Assembly: GCA_948902155.1 (NCBI GenBank)
Contig: CAQVQZ010000132.1
Span: forward strand, 1 to 5,998
Length of the DNA: 5,998 nt
DNA from: an uncultured Oscillibacter sp.
GTDB lineage: Bacteria; Bacillota_A; Clostridia; Oscillospirales; Oscillospiraceae
Reading direction: 5' to 3'
Position 1 is the first letter of the stretch. The number at the start of each line of letters is the position of its first letter. This document shows, piece by piece, positions 1 through 5,993 of this stretch. Made by a program: the position numbers and the translations under genes. The notes under the pieces are model-generated. The model did not search any database. It saw nothing but the letters and a program-made list of their open reading frames with translations, and was not told the DNA's origin.

Positions 1-1813
1 ACACCACATCACCGGCTCTGTCCGCGCCGTCTGCGGCCTCCGGCGCCGCGGGCGCCGCCGCCCGCTCCAGATCGAGCACAACATGGAACTCGCTGCCCCG
101 GCCCTGTTCGCTGCGGACGGAGATCGAACCGCCCATGGCGTCCACGATGTACTTGGTGATCGCCATGCCCAGCCCGGAGCCTTCCGTCTTGCGGACCCGG
201 GTGTTGTCCTCCCGGCTGAAAGATTCGAATATCGTTTTCTGATACTCCTTCGACATGCCGATGCCCGTGTCGCTCACCAGAAAATGGGTGCGGACCCGGG
301 CGGCATCCTCCGGCAGAGCCTCCTGGTACACGGTCATTTGGACACTGCCCTTCTCCGGGGTGAATTTGACAGCGTTTCCCAGCAGATTGATCAATACCTG
401 ATTCAGCCGCACCCCGTCGCAGCACACGTTTTCCGAAAGGATCTCCCGGGCGGATATGCTGAACTGCTGATCTTTCGCCGTCACCTGGGGCTGGATGATA
501 TTGGTGATGCTGTCCATCACCTCCCTCAGCGACACCGGCTCCACGTTCAGCGTCATTTTGCCGCTCTCGATCTTAGAGATATCCAGCACATCGTTGATCA
601 GCCCAAGCAGATGCTTGCTGGACAGTGCGATCTTGCCCAGATGGTCCCGAACGCGTTTGGGATCGTCCGCGTTGTCCAGCGCCAAAGCGGTCATGCCAAT
701 GATGGCGTTCATGGGAGTTCGGATATCATGGCTCATGCTGGACAGGAATTCCTGCTTTGCCGCGTTGGCCTGCTCCGCCTCTTTCCGCGCCTGTTCCGCG
801 GCCCTGCGTGCCGCGTCCATCTCCTCATTCACGCGCTTCAATTCGGATACCTGGTCTCTGAACAGCTTCAAGTACCGGAAGAATAGGTACAGGAGCATGG
901 CGATCACCACGGAGGAGGCGGCGTAGACGATGGTGAGCCAGCGGCTCCCCATGCCCGAGATGGCGTCGTCCAGCCCCTCGAAGGGAAGGACCGTCACCAG
1001 ATACCACTCGCAGTAGGGGAGATCGGTGCAGTATATATGGCGGCGCGATCCGCCGTTCTTCGCGATCGTGGAATAGTTTTCCCCGGCGTCCATGGCAGCC
1101 CTCAGCTGTTCGGCGTAGGCGCCCGCCTCCATATCCCGGCTGTCAAAGATACTGGCCAGCCTGTCAAAATAATTTTCGTGGGAATCTCCCTCGTTCCCCA
1201 CCACATAGCTGCCGTCTTTCCGGATCACAAAGGAATAGCTCAGCGACTTGTCCGAATCCAGGAACAGGACCTTGCCCATATATTTGGTGGAGAGCCCCAC
1301 CACGATCGCCAGACTGCCGCTGCCGTCGGACATGGGGTATTCGCAGGGAACGCCGAACAGGATCACGCCGTCGCCGCTGCTGCTGGTGGCAGAGGCCGCT
1401 TTCCGCTCCCCGTTTCTCAGGCTCTCCAAAAAGGACTCCGGGTGATTGAGCTCCACGGGGTCGCCGAAGATCATCTCGATCTCCCCGCCGGGCGAGTACA
1501 GGGCGGCGCACAAAAAGTGCCTTGCCCTGGCGCCGTATTCGATCTCCGCTCTCGTCCCCCGATCGGACGCCCCGTCCCCTGTTGCGATGTGTGCGATGGA
1601 CTCCGCCATGGTCAGGCGGAGCTCGATGATCGTCTCGAAGTGCAGCGACACCTGCTCGTTCATTCCCGCCATATAGGCGGTGCCGATCTCCTCGATCGTG
1701 TTTTCGCTCATATCGTGGATGGACAGTCCAAGGAAAGAAAACACGAAGATAGTAAGACAAACGATCACCGCGATACCGATCTTCAAGGAACGCGGCAAAG
1801 CCATGTTTTTCAT
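1..1813 (-). CDS. Membrane-bound sensor histidine kinase, probably hybrid; 3' end cut by the window edge
   Basis: The frame is open for 604 codons from ATG 1813 to base 1 with no stop, so the C-terminus is missing. Seen in order: a transmembrane helix at about residues 10-32; a 260-residue segment probably outside the cell, with a Cache-like look (for example WYLVTVLP at 270-277); a second helix at about 291-312; an Ala/Glu-rich coiled coil at about 314-352 with no HAMP; an H-box SSMSHDIRTPMNAIIGM with phospho-acceptor His362; an N-box around Asn480; G1 DTGIGM at 515-520; and G2 GSGLGM at 545-550. It then enters an Ala/Pro linker (585-600), which in this family commonly leads to a receiver domain; that part is inferred. 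It should autophosphorylate on His362 in response to an external ligand. The start is backed by GGAG at 1825-1828, and GGA at 1820-1822 is closer. An in-frame ATG at 1804 is the alternative. It lies 66 bases behind the soluble kinase, probably in one operon. Confidence 0.93.
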   Translation of the reverse strand, partial: MKNMALPRSLKIGIAVIVCLTIFVFSFLGLSIHDMSENTIEEIGTAYMAGMNEQVSLHFETIIELRLTMAESIAHIATGDGASDRGTRAEIEYGARARHFLCAALYSPGGEIEMIFGDPVELNHPESFLESLRNGERKAASATSSSGDGVILFGVPCEYPMSDGSGSLAIVVGLSTKYMGKVLFLDSDKSLSYSFVIRKDGSYVVGNEGDSHENYFDRLASIFDSRDMEAGAYAEQLRAAMDAGENYSTIAKNGGSRRHIYCTDLPYCEWYLVTVLPFEGLDDAISGMGSRWLTIVYAASSVVIAMLLYLFFRYLKLFRDQVSELKRVNEEMDAARRAAEQARKEAEQANAAKQEFLSSMSHDIRTPMNAIIGMTALALDNADDPKRVRDHLGKIALSSKHLLGLINDVLDISKIESGKMTLNVEPVSLREVMDSITNIIQPQVTAKDQQFSISAREILSENVCCDGVRLNQVLINLLGNAVKFTPEKGSVQMTVYQEALPEDAARVRTHFLVSDTGIGMSKEYQKTIFESFSREDNTRVRKTEGSGLGMAITKYIVDAMGGSISVRSEQGRGSEFHVVLDLERAAAPAAPEAADGADRAGDVV

Positions 1814-1824
1814 ACTTTTTCCAT

Positions 1825-1828
1825 CTCC
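1825..1828 (-). promoter_or_regulatory. Ribosome binding site of the membrane kinase
   Basis: GGAG on the minus strand lies 11 bases before ATG 1813. A second GGA (1820-1822) lies 6 bases before the same codon. The in-frame ATG at 1804 would be 20 bases from the GGAG, so 1813 is the better start. Confidence 0.55.
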
Positions 1829-1846
1829 ACAGGTTTCAGCATTTTC

Positions 1847-1860
1847 CGGCCGTCCGGCCG
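1847..1860 (-). other. Small GC hairpin between the two kinase genes
   Basis: Bases 1847-1851 and 1856-1860 form a perfect 5-bp GC stem around a 4-base loop in the 66-base gap between the kinase genes. There is no U-tract after it on the minus strand (the tail begins GAAAATG), so it does not look like an efficient terminator. It could stabilise or pause the message, but may be only a by-product of GC-rich sequence. Confidence 0.25.
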
Positions 1861-1879
1861 CCGCGCGTGTCCGGCCCCG

Positions 1880-4060
1880 TCACCGTCTCAGCCGGTTCAT
1901 GAGCTGGAACATCCTTTGGACATCCACCGGCTTGGCCAAATGTTCGTTCATCCCCGCGTCCTTTGCCAGCGCGACGTCCTCTTCGCACGCGTTGGCCGAC
2001 AGCGCTATGATGGGCACTGTTCCCGCGTCCCTCCGGTCCAGGCCGCGGATCACCCGGGCCGCCTCATACCCGCTCATCACCGGCATCATCAGATCCATCA
2101 GGATGCAGTCAAATCTCCCCGGGTCGGATGCTTGGAACGCGTCCACAGCGGCTTTGCCGTCGTTTGCGGTCGCGACCTGGGCGCCCGCGTCCCGCAGCAT
2201 GAACTCCACGATCTCACAGTTGATCTCATTATCCTCGACCAAAAGGACGTGCATCCCGGCAATATCCGCCCGCTCCTCCCGGTCCGCTTCCTCAGAACGC
2301 GATCCCCGCGCCCTATCCACTCGAAGGGGCAGGGCGATCTGGACCACGCTCCCTTTGCCGGTCCGGCTGTCCACCGCCACCGTCCCTTCCAGCTGGTCCA
2401 CCAGCCTCTTGACGATGGACATGCCGAGCCCGGCGCCGCTATAATTGGTCCTGGCGTCCTGGTGCTCCTGGGTGAACGGCTCGAATATGTGCTCTTTGAA
2501 GTCCTCGCCGATGCCGATCCCGGTGTCCTCGATCACAAAGCGGCAGCTTGCGGTCCCTTCGCGGAAGGCGGTCTCCTCCGCCCGGACGAATACGGAGCCG
2601 TGGGGCCGGTTGTATTTGAGGGCGTTGTCGATGACGCTCATCAGGATCTGCTTCAAGTAGAGGGGATCTCCGATCACCTGCCTGTGCCGCAGGGCGGATG
2701 TATCCAGCTCCAGCAGGACATCCCGTTCCTGCGCCAGCGGGGACAGGATGTCGATACAGTCCTCCAGCACGGCGCAAAGGTCGAAGGGCTCCTCCACCGC
2801 TGCCGGGCGGCCGCTCTCCAGCCTGCTCATCTGAAGGACATCGTTCACCAGGGACAGCAGATGCTCCGCCGACACGCGGATCTTCTCCCGGCAGTCCCTC
2901 TGCCGCACCGGGTCGTCCTGGCTTTTTTCCAGGATGGCCAGCATTCCCAGGATCCCGTTGATGGGCGTGCGCAGGTCGTGGGACATATGGGAGAGAAATT
3001 CGCTTTTCGCCGAATTCGCGTGCCGCACCCGATCCAATAGTTCCATGATGGATTGTTCCTGCCTTTTCCTGGTCACCATGGTCTCCGTGATGTCCTGATG
3101 GTATCCGTTCAGGCAGGCGCCCGGCTTTTGGAACGTCCCGTCCGGCACGCCGCCGCAGCGGACATAGATCTTGCCCAGCTCCGGATGGTCCCAAGGGTAG
3201 ATCACCTCGGACCGCCCGGACTTCAAGATCTCCCGCACCGCGTCCTGCACCATTACCACATAGTCCGGCTCGATGCGCTCGAACCAGTGCCGGTAGCACT
3301 CCTCCGGCCCGATGCCGTCCGGCACGCCCAGGAGGATCCGCATGGTCCGGTCCGCGTACATCCTGGGCGGACAGCCCTCCTCCAGCTCGATGGTCCAGAT
3401 CCCGGTCCGGGCTCCCTCCAGGATGCCCTCCAGGCTCTGCCGCCCCTCCAGATAGCTCCGCTTTTGAAGGGCCCGGAACAGATCGCGCCGCTTCAGGGAG
3501 GACACGATGAAATACGCCGCCGTCTGGAGCATGTTCGACGCGTATTCCAGCGATTTCACCGGGGGATTGTCCACGCCGTAAAAGCCGACGATCCGTTCCC
3601 CATCGTACAGGGGCACCACCACAAGGGAGCGGATGCCCTGGCGCTTCAGGTTCTCGTACTGAAGGGGCTCCGCCTCCCGGATATCCTCCACGCTCTTGAT
3701 GACGATATGCCCGCCAACGCTGAAATTCCGATACCAGCTGGCGCACACCTCGGGTGGGACATTTTGAAGGTTCTCCTGTTCCGGCTCCACCCCGTCGGCC
3801 ACCCACTCATAGGTGTTGTCGTCGCAGCCGGACTCGTTCTGCTCGAAGATATAGGTCCGTTCCCCGTTCAGCGCCTTCCCCAAATGCTCCAGCAGCACGA
3901 CAAGGGACTGATCCGGCGTCTCCTCCAGCAGGGCGGCGCGAAGGCCCTCGTTGATAACGGCCTCCAGATTCTGGACGCTGCGCATACCGCTGTGATGCTC
4001 CTGGGCCTCAGCGGTCGCAACGCCCTCTCCGGCCAGTGAAAGTCTCCCTGCGTGATCCAT
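1880..4060 (-). CDS. Soluble hybrid sensor histidine kinase/response regulator (GAF-PAS-HisKA-HATPase-REC)
   Basis: This 726-residue protein has no signal peptide or transmembrane helix, so it acts in the cytoplasm. Domains, numbered from ATG 4060: GAF-like at about 32-190 (SLVVVPLYDGERIVGFYGVD at 145-164), PAS with PAC-like end at about 209-332, and HisKA with H-box SHMSHDLRTPINGILGM and phospho-acceptor His361. The HATPase_c domain has its N-box Asn479, G1 EDTGIGIG at 511-518 and G2 SGAGLGM at 541-547. The C-terminal receiver has acidic pair Glu609/Asp610, phospho-acceptor Asp656 in LMDLMMP, Ser688 and Lys710. All key residues are present, so both kinase and receiver should be active. Phosphate should pass from His361 to Asp656, but there is no Hpt or DNA-binding output domain, so a partner is needed. 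A longer TTG start at 4099 is possible; ATG 4060 is preferred because GGAGG sits 8 bases before it. It is the first gene after the 4119-4147 promoter. The signal sensed is unknown. Confidence 0.95.
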   Translation of the reverse strand: MDHAGRLSLAGEGVATAEAQEHHSGMRSVQNLEAVINEGLRAALLEETPDQSLVVLLEHLGKALNGERTYIFEQNESGCDDNTYEWVADGVEPEQENLQNVPPEVCASWYRNFSVGGHIVIKSVEDIREAEPLQYENLKRQGIRSLVVVPLYDGERIVGFYGVDNPPVKSLEYASNMLQTAAYFIVSSLKRRDLFRALQKRSYLEGRQSLEGILEGARTGIWTIELEEGCPPRMYADRTMRILLGVPDGIGPEECYRHWFERIEPDYVVMVQDAVREILKSGRSEVIYPWDHPELGKIYVRCGGVPDGTFQKPGACLNGYHQDITETMVTRKRQEQSIMELLDRVRHANSAKSEFLSHMSHDLRTPINGILGMLAILEKSQDDPVRQRDCREKIRVSAEHLLSLVNDVLQMSRLESGRPAAVEEPFDLCAVLEDCIDILSPLAQERDVLLELDTSALRHRQVIGDPLYLKQILMSVIDNALKYNRPHGSVFVRAEETAFREGTASCRFVIEDTGIGIGEDFKEHIFEPFTQEHQDARTNYSGAGLGMSIVKRLVDQLEGTVAVDSRTGKGSVVQIALPLRVDRARGSRSEEADREERADIAGMHVLLVEDNEINCEIVEFMLRDAGAQVATANDGKAAVDAFQASDPGRFDCILMDLMMPVMSGYEAARVIRGLDRRDAGTVPIIALSANACEEDVALAKDAGMNEHLAKPVDVQRMFQLMNRLRR

Positions 4061-4068
4061 ATGACTGT

Positions 4069-4073
4069 CCTCC
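4069..4073 (-). promoter_or_regulatory. Ribosome binding site that fixes the start of the soluble kinase
   Basis: GGAGG on the minus strand lies 8 bases before ATG 4060. The alternative TTG start at 4099 has no comparable site, so the first 13 codons of the longer reading are probably untranslated leader. Confidence 0.75.
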
Positions 4074-4118
4074 GCTTTCTCCTCGCAGCTCTGCTGCAAA
4101 AGTCAGAAAATCCTAGTC

Positions 4119-4147
4119 ATAATACCATGTACGTCCAATTACGTCAA
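4119..4147 (-). promoter_or_regulatory. Sigma-A promoter of the kinase operon
   Basis: On the minus strand the -35 is TTGACG (4142-4147, 5 of 6 match) and the -10 is TATTAT (4119-4124, 5 of 6), separated by exactly 17 bases. Transcription should begin near 4112, giving a leader of about 50 bases before ATG 4060. The region is AT-rich against a very GC-rich background. A 10-base-phased direct repeat overlaps the -35 and spacer, suggesting control by a DNA-binding protein. Confidence 0.8.
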
Positions 4148-4148
4148 T
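4130..4148. repeat. Phased direct repeat over the -35 of the kinase promoter
   Basis: On the plus strand TACGTCCAAT (4130-4139) is followed directly by TACGTCAAT (4140-4148). The copies differ by one extra C and start 10 bases apart, one helical turn. One copy covers the -35 hexamer and the other the spacer. The layout suits an operator for a dimeric regulator, but the binding protein is unknown. Confidence 0.45.
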
Positions 4149-4183
4149 GATGAGAAGCGAAGATCGTGCACAAATAAGACCAT
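4139..4183 (-). CDS. Possible 14-codon leader peptide or gene remnant
   Basis: ATG at 4183 opens a 14-codon frame (MVLFVHDLRFSSLT) ending in TAA at 4139-4141, inside the promoter of the soluble kinase. What makes it notable is the ribosome binding site: AGGAGGT (4191-4197), seven bases upstream, is one of the best in the window. The peptide matches no family I know. It could be a leader peptide, the broken start of a lost gene, or chance. I see no convincing promoter directly in front of it, and it would be translated only if transcripts enter from further right. Because its end overlaps the -35 region, it would not be on messages starting from the kinase promoter. Confidence 0.3.
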   Translation of the reverse strand: MVLFVHDLRFSSLT

Positions 4184-4187
4184 ATAA

Positions 4188-4252
4188 GATACCTCCTGCC
4201 TGTTTGATCCTGTTTGCTCGGGCGTCTGCGCGCTGGAAAGGGCGGAGGTATC
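4188..4252 (-). promoter_or_regulatory. Inverted repeat able to hide the leader-ORF ribosome binding site
   Basis: GATACCTCC (4188-4196) and GGAGGTATC (4244-4252) on the plus strand are perfect 9-base reverse complements. Allowing one bulged base (4197), three more pairs (4198-4200 with 4241-4243) extend the stem to 12 pairs around a loop of about 40 bases. In a minus-strand transcript the 3' arm is the AGGAGGT ribosome binding site of the 14-codon ORF, so the stem would block it. The loop holds two AAACAGG copies. It could be a leader switch; the interpretation is inferred. Confidence 0.35.
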
Positions 4253-4456
4253 CTGGAGCCCGAAGGGCCGCTGCCGCTTCCCGCCGATCCCACCGGGGCG
4301 CCGGGACCCAGCCCCGCGGCCATGTGGACGGGGGAGGCGCCGGTCAGAGCTTCTGCCGCGTGCCCCTCTGCGTCCCTCCCCTTCAGCCAGTGGGGCCCGG
4401 CCGATCGTCCGGCCGAGCGTTTGAGCGCGGCCCTTATTCCCAGCAGATAGAGAAGG
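4198..4456. other. GC-rich intergenic stretch without a convincing gene
   Basis: This stretch separates the EFR1 terminator from the leader ORF and kinase promoter. Frames on both strands stay open only because the sequence is very GC-rich. Their translations are low-complexity Arg/Gly/Pro/Ala strings without a motif, and none has a good start with a ribosome binding site. One minus-strand frame is open from about 4490 to 4147 but has no usable start codon with a binding site, so a decayed gene cannot be excluded. A GC hairpin (4398-4415) is the only further structure I could define. Confidence 0.5.
4398..4415. other. GC palindrome in the intergenic region
   Basis: CGGCCG (4398-4403) and CGGCCG (4410-4415) flank a 6-base loop, a 6-bp hairpin on either strand. 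The sequence around it resembles the smaller hairpin between the kinase genes (1846-1860), with four extra bases in the middle. There is no T-tract, so a terminator role is unlikely. Confidence 0.25.
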
Positions 4457-4485
4457 GGCTCCCGCCGGTATGGCCGGCGGGAGCC
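4457..4485 (-). terminator. Hairpin terminator of the MarR-EFR1 operon
   Basis: A perfect 12-bp stem (4457-4468 with 4474-4485) closes a 5-base loop and begins 5 bases after the EFR1 stop codon. On the minus strand it is followed by the pyrimidine-rich CCTTCTCTATCT rather than a clean U-run, so termination may be incomplete. It separates the redox operon from the kinase operon. Confidence 0.75.
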
Positions 4486-4489
4486 TGTG

Positions 4490-5335
4490 TTATCTTCCTA
4501 TTCGGGACGGTGAGATCCGGGGGAAATAGGTGACATTTTCCGCCCGCCCCCGGTAGTTCTGCTCCAGCATGGCCACGTGGGACAGGAAATCCCGGTCCGC
4601 GAAATACTTTGCGCCGGTGGGGCAGCGCCGCACGCACGCCTGGCATTTGATGCAAATGCCGGCCGCCTCCATGGTCCCCGCGTCGATGCTTCCCATAGGG
4701 CACGCCGCGGCGCACGCGCCGCATTGGGTGCACAGGGCCCGGTCGGTCAGGGGGCGCGCTTTTAAGAATTGGGCGGGGGAGCCGTCCTGCCTCAGCGGGA
4801 CGTAGTATGGACCGACCTCGCCCTGTTCTGGGTCCAGCAGCAGCGGCGGTCCGTCCCCGCTCAGTCTGTCTGCCGCCTGTGCGGAAAACTCCCGAATCTG
4901 CGCCCAGTCGGCCTCATCGGGCCGACCCGTTCCCACTCGATCCGAAAAGGCGTGACGGCAGGCAAAAGCGGCGGCCCCGATCGGGCGGAAGTCTCTGTGC
5001 GCCAGAAGCCGGTCCAATTCCCACACCGCCCCGCCCGGGCTGCGGTTCCCAAAGACGCAGACGGGTATGGCGGGAGCGCCGCCGCCAGACAGCCCGTGCT
5101 CCAGATCGGGCAGCAGCTTGTTCGGTATCCTGCCCGCGTACACGGGGACCGCCGCCAGCACCAGTTCCTCCGCGTGGAACCGGCGGTCCTCTTTCCGGGC
5201 CTCCGGCCCAGTGAGGTCAATGGATCGGGCCTCCAGCGCCAGCCTCCGGGCCAGGTCCTCCGCCAAAAAATGCGCGATGCGCCTCGTGCCGCCGGTGGGG
5301 CTGAAATACAGCGCCGTTATCCGTTGCAGTTTCAT
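4490..5335 (-). CDS. EFR1-type flavodoxin/ferredoxin fusion protein with two [4Fe-4S] clusters
   Basis: This 281-residue protein joins an N-terminal flavodoxin-like domain to a C-terminal bacterial ferredoxin domain. The phosphate-binding loop of flavodoxins is visible as YFSPTGGT (10-17), placed to hold FMN. The middle shows the family's conserved GNR (96-98) and the AAAF...HAF pattern (121-130). The ferredoxin part has two complete CxxCxxCxxxCP motifs, Cys202/205/208/212 and Cys228/231/234/238, each set up for a [4Fe-4S] cluster. There is no signal peptide, so it should be cytoplasmic and pass electrons between FMN and the clusters; the physiological partner is unknown. ATG 5335 is chosen because AGGTG (5342-5346) lies 6 bases upstream; a GTG at 5344 would add three residues. 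It follows the MarR gene by 35 bases and ends at a hairpin terminator, so the two are probably co-transcribed. Confidence 0.92.
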   Translation of the reverse strand: MKLQRITALYFSPTGGTRRIAHFLAEDLARRLALEARSIDLTGPEARKEDRRFHAEELVLAAVPVYAGRIPNKLLPDLEHGLSGGGAPAIPVCVFGNRSPGGAVWELDRLLAHRDFRPIGAAAFACRHAFSDRVGTGRPDEADWAQIREFSAQAADRLSGDGPPLLLDPEQGEVGPYYVPLRQDGSPAQFLKARPLTDRALCTQCGACAAACPMGSIDAGTMEAAGICIKCQACVRRCPTGAKYFADRDFLSHVAMLEQNYRGRAENVTYFPRISPSRIGR

Positions 5336-5370
5336 AGCAGACACCTGACCTTACTGCCGCCGGGCCCTGC

Positions 5371-5871
5371 TCACCGCTGCCCGGACGGCTCATTCCTGCG
5401 GCCCACGCACACGCCGCTCTCCAGATAATACTGGGAATAGAGGCCGATGACCCGCTCCATGGTCCGGAGAGTGACCGCCAGTTCCTCCTCCGTCAGATCC
5501 AGGTGGCTGGCGGCCCATTCCGCGTGGCTGTCGTCATAGCGCAGATGGGCCTCGTTCACCTGCCTGCCCAGCTCCGTGAGGGTGAGCAGGTAGCGGCGCT
5601 GGTTGCCCTGCTCCCGCTCCCGGCGGATCAGCCCCTTTTTCACCAGCTTGTCCACCGCCACCGAGGTGGCCCCTTTGGTACGGTACATCCGCTCGGACAG
5701 CTCACACTGGCTGATGCCCTCATGCTCGGCGATGAGCTTCAGCGTGTGGGTCTCGTTGGCGTGGAGGGACACGCCCACATAGGATCTGGGACGCTTTTCG
5801 ATGGCGGAGACGATCCGCTCCAGGCTGTACATCTGCTCGATCAGGGTGGAGATGCATTCTGGGATAGACAT
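5371..5871 (-). CDS. MarR-family winged-helix transcriptional regulator
   Basis: At 166 residues the length is typical for MarR repressors. The first 30 residues and the last 50 or so are helical-looking and fit the family's dimerisation helices. The winged helix-turn-helix spans about 38-103: helix-turn-helix EGISQCELSERMYRTKGATS (51-70), then VDKLVKKGLIRREREQGNQR and the wing strand RYLLTLTELG (93-102), the usual MarR pattern. Cys56 lies in the DNA-binding domain and Cys6 near the N-terminus. Redox sensing is possible but not shown. ATG 5871 has a strong GGAGG (5879-5883) 7 bases upstream. It is the first gene behind a good promoter with a palindrome on its -10, and precedes a flavodoxin-ferredoxin gene, so it most likely represses itself and that gene until a ligand or oxidant releases it. 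The ligand cannot be read from sequence. Confidence 0.93.
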   Translation of the reverse strand: MSIPECISTLIEQMYSLERIVSAIEKRPRSYVGVSLHANETHTLKLIAEHEGISQCELSERMYRTKGATSVAVDKLVKKGLIRREREQGNQRRYLLTLTELGRQVNEAHLRYDDSHAEWAASHLDLTEEELAVTLRTMERVIGLYSQYYLESGVCVGRRNEPSGQR

Positions 5872-5878
5872 GGCGTTT

Positions 5879-5883
5879 CCTCC
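5879..5883 (-). promoter_or_regulatory. Ribosome binding site of the MarR gene
   Basis: GGAGG on the minus strand lies 7 bases before ATG 5871. No competing in-frame start is as well placed. Confidence 0.75.
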
Positions 5884-5893
5884 AAAGCGTTTT

Positions 5894-5908
5894 GAATGAA
5901 AGCCATTC
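5894..5908. promoter_or_regulatory. Candidate MarR operator on the promoter
   Basis: GAATG (5894-5898) and CATTC (5904-5908) form a perfect 5-base inverted repeat with a 5-base spacer. It overlaps the -10 element and the expected transcription start of the MarR gene. MarR proteins usually bind short palindromes at their own promoters, so this is the best operator candidate here. The arms are short, so chance is possible. Confidence 0.4.
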
Positions 5909-5933
5909 TATCACAGTTTCCCCCCTTTGGCAA
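5905..5933 (-). promoter_or_regulatory. Sigma-A promoter of the MarR-EFR1 operon
   Basis: On the minus strand the -35 is TTGCCA (5928-5933, 5 of 6 match) and the -10 is TAGAAT (5905-5910, 5 of 6), with a 17-base spacer and a TG one base before the -10 (extended -10). Transcription should begin near 5898, about 27 bases before ATG 5871. The spacer contains a run of six G. Confidence 0.75.
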
Positions 5934-5969
5934 GGACAGGCTCGGCAGCCATTATTATTAGGTTACACA

Positions 5970-5993
5970 AGGCCACACGGCCATGTGTGGCCT
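5970..5993. terminator. Hairpin at the right edge, possible terminator of an unseen neighbour
   Basis: A perfect 9-bp stem (5970-5978 with 5985-5993) closes a 6-base loop. It lies upstream of the MarR promoter. On the plus strand it is followed by AATTT and then the window ends, so a full T-tract cannot be judged; on the minus strand the tail is TGTGTAACC. It probably ends a gene outside the window. Direction is uncertain. Confidence 0.4.

Noticed and set aside
83..886. A 267-codon plus-strand ORF opposite the membrane kinase
   Set aside because: The minus strand encodes the H-, N-, G1- and G2-boxes here in one uninterrupted frame, so the plus-strand frame is a mirror of it.
1164..1760. Minus-strand ORFs (1164-1760, 825-1007, 9-425) in other frames of the membrane kinase
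   Set aside because: They are out of frame with the 604-codon kinase frame and translate to Arg/Gly-rich strings. They should not be read as separate genes or as signs of a frameshift.
1037..3040. A 667-codon plus-strand ORF opposite both kinase genes
   Set aside because: It is antisense to two proteins with complete kinase motifs. Its translation is rich in His, Arg, Pro and Gly with no domain pattern, as expected for a shadow frame in GC-rich DNA.
2439..3806. A 455-codon minus-strand ORF inside the soluble kinase
   Set aside because: It is an alternative frame of the kinase gene with no domain motif, while the main frame holds every expected kinase and receiver residue.
3053..4039. A 328-codon plus-strand ORF opposite the GAF-PAS region
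   Set aside because: It is the same kind of antisense shadow, without recognisable motifs or a ribosome binding site that sets it apart from chance.
4147..4533. A 128-codon plus-strand ORF in the intergenic region
   Set aside because: It runs through the terminator hairpin and into the EFR1 gene on the other strand, has a low-complexity Arg/Gly/Ala composition and lacks a good ribosome binding site.
5503..5895. A 130-codon plus-strand ORF opposite the MarR gene
   Set aside because: It is antisense to a complete MarR protein with a strong promoter and ribosome binding site and shows no motif of its own.
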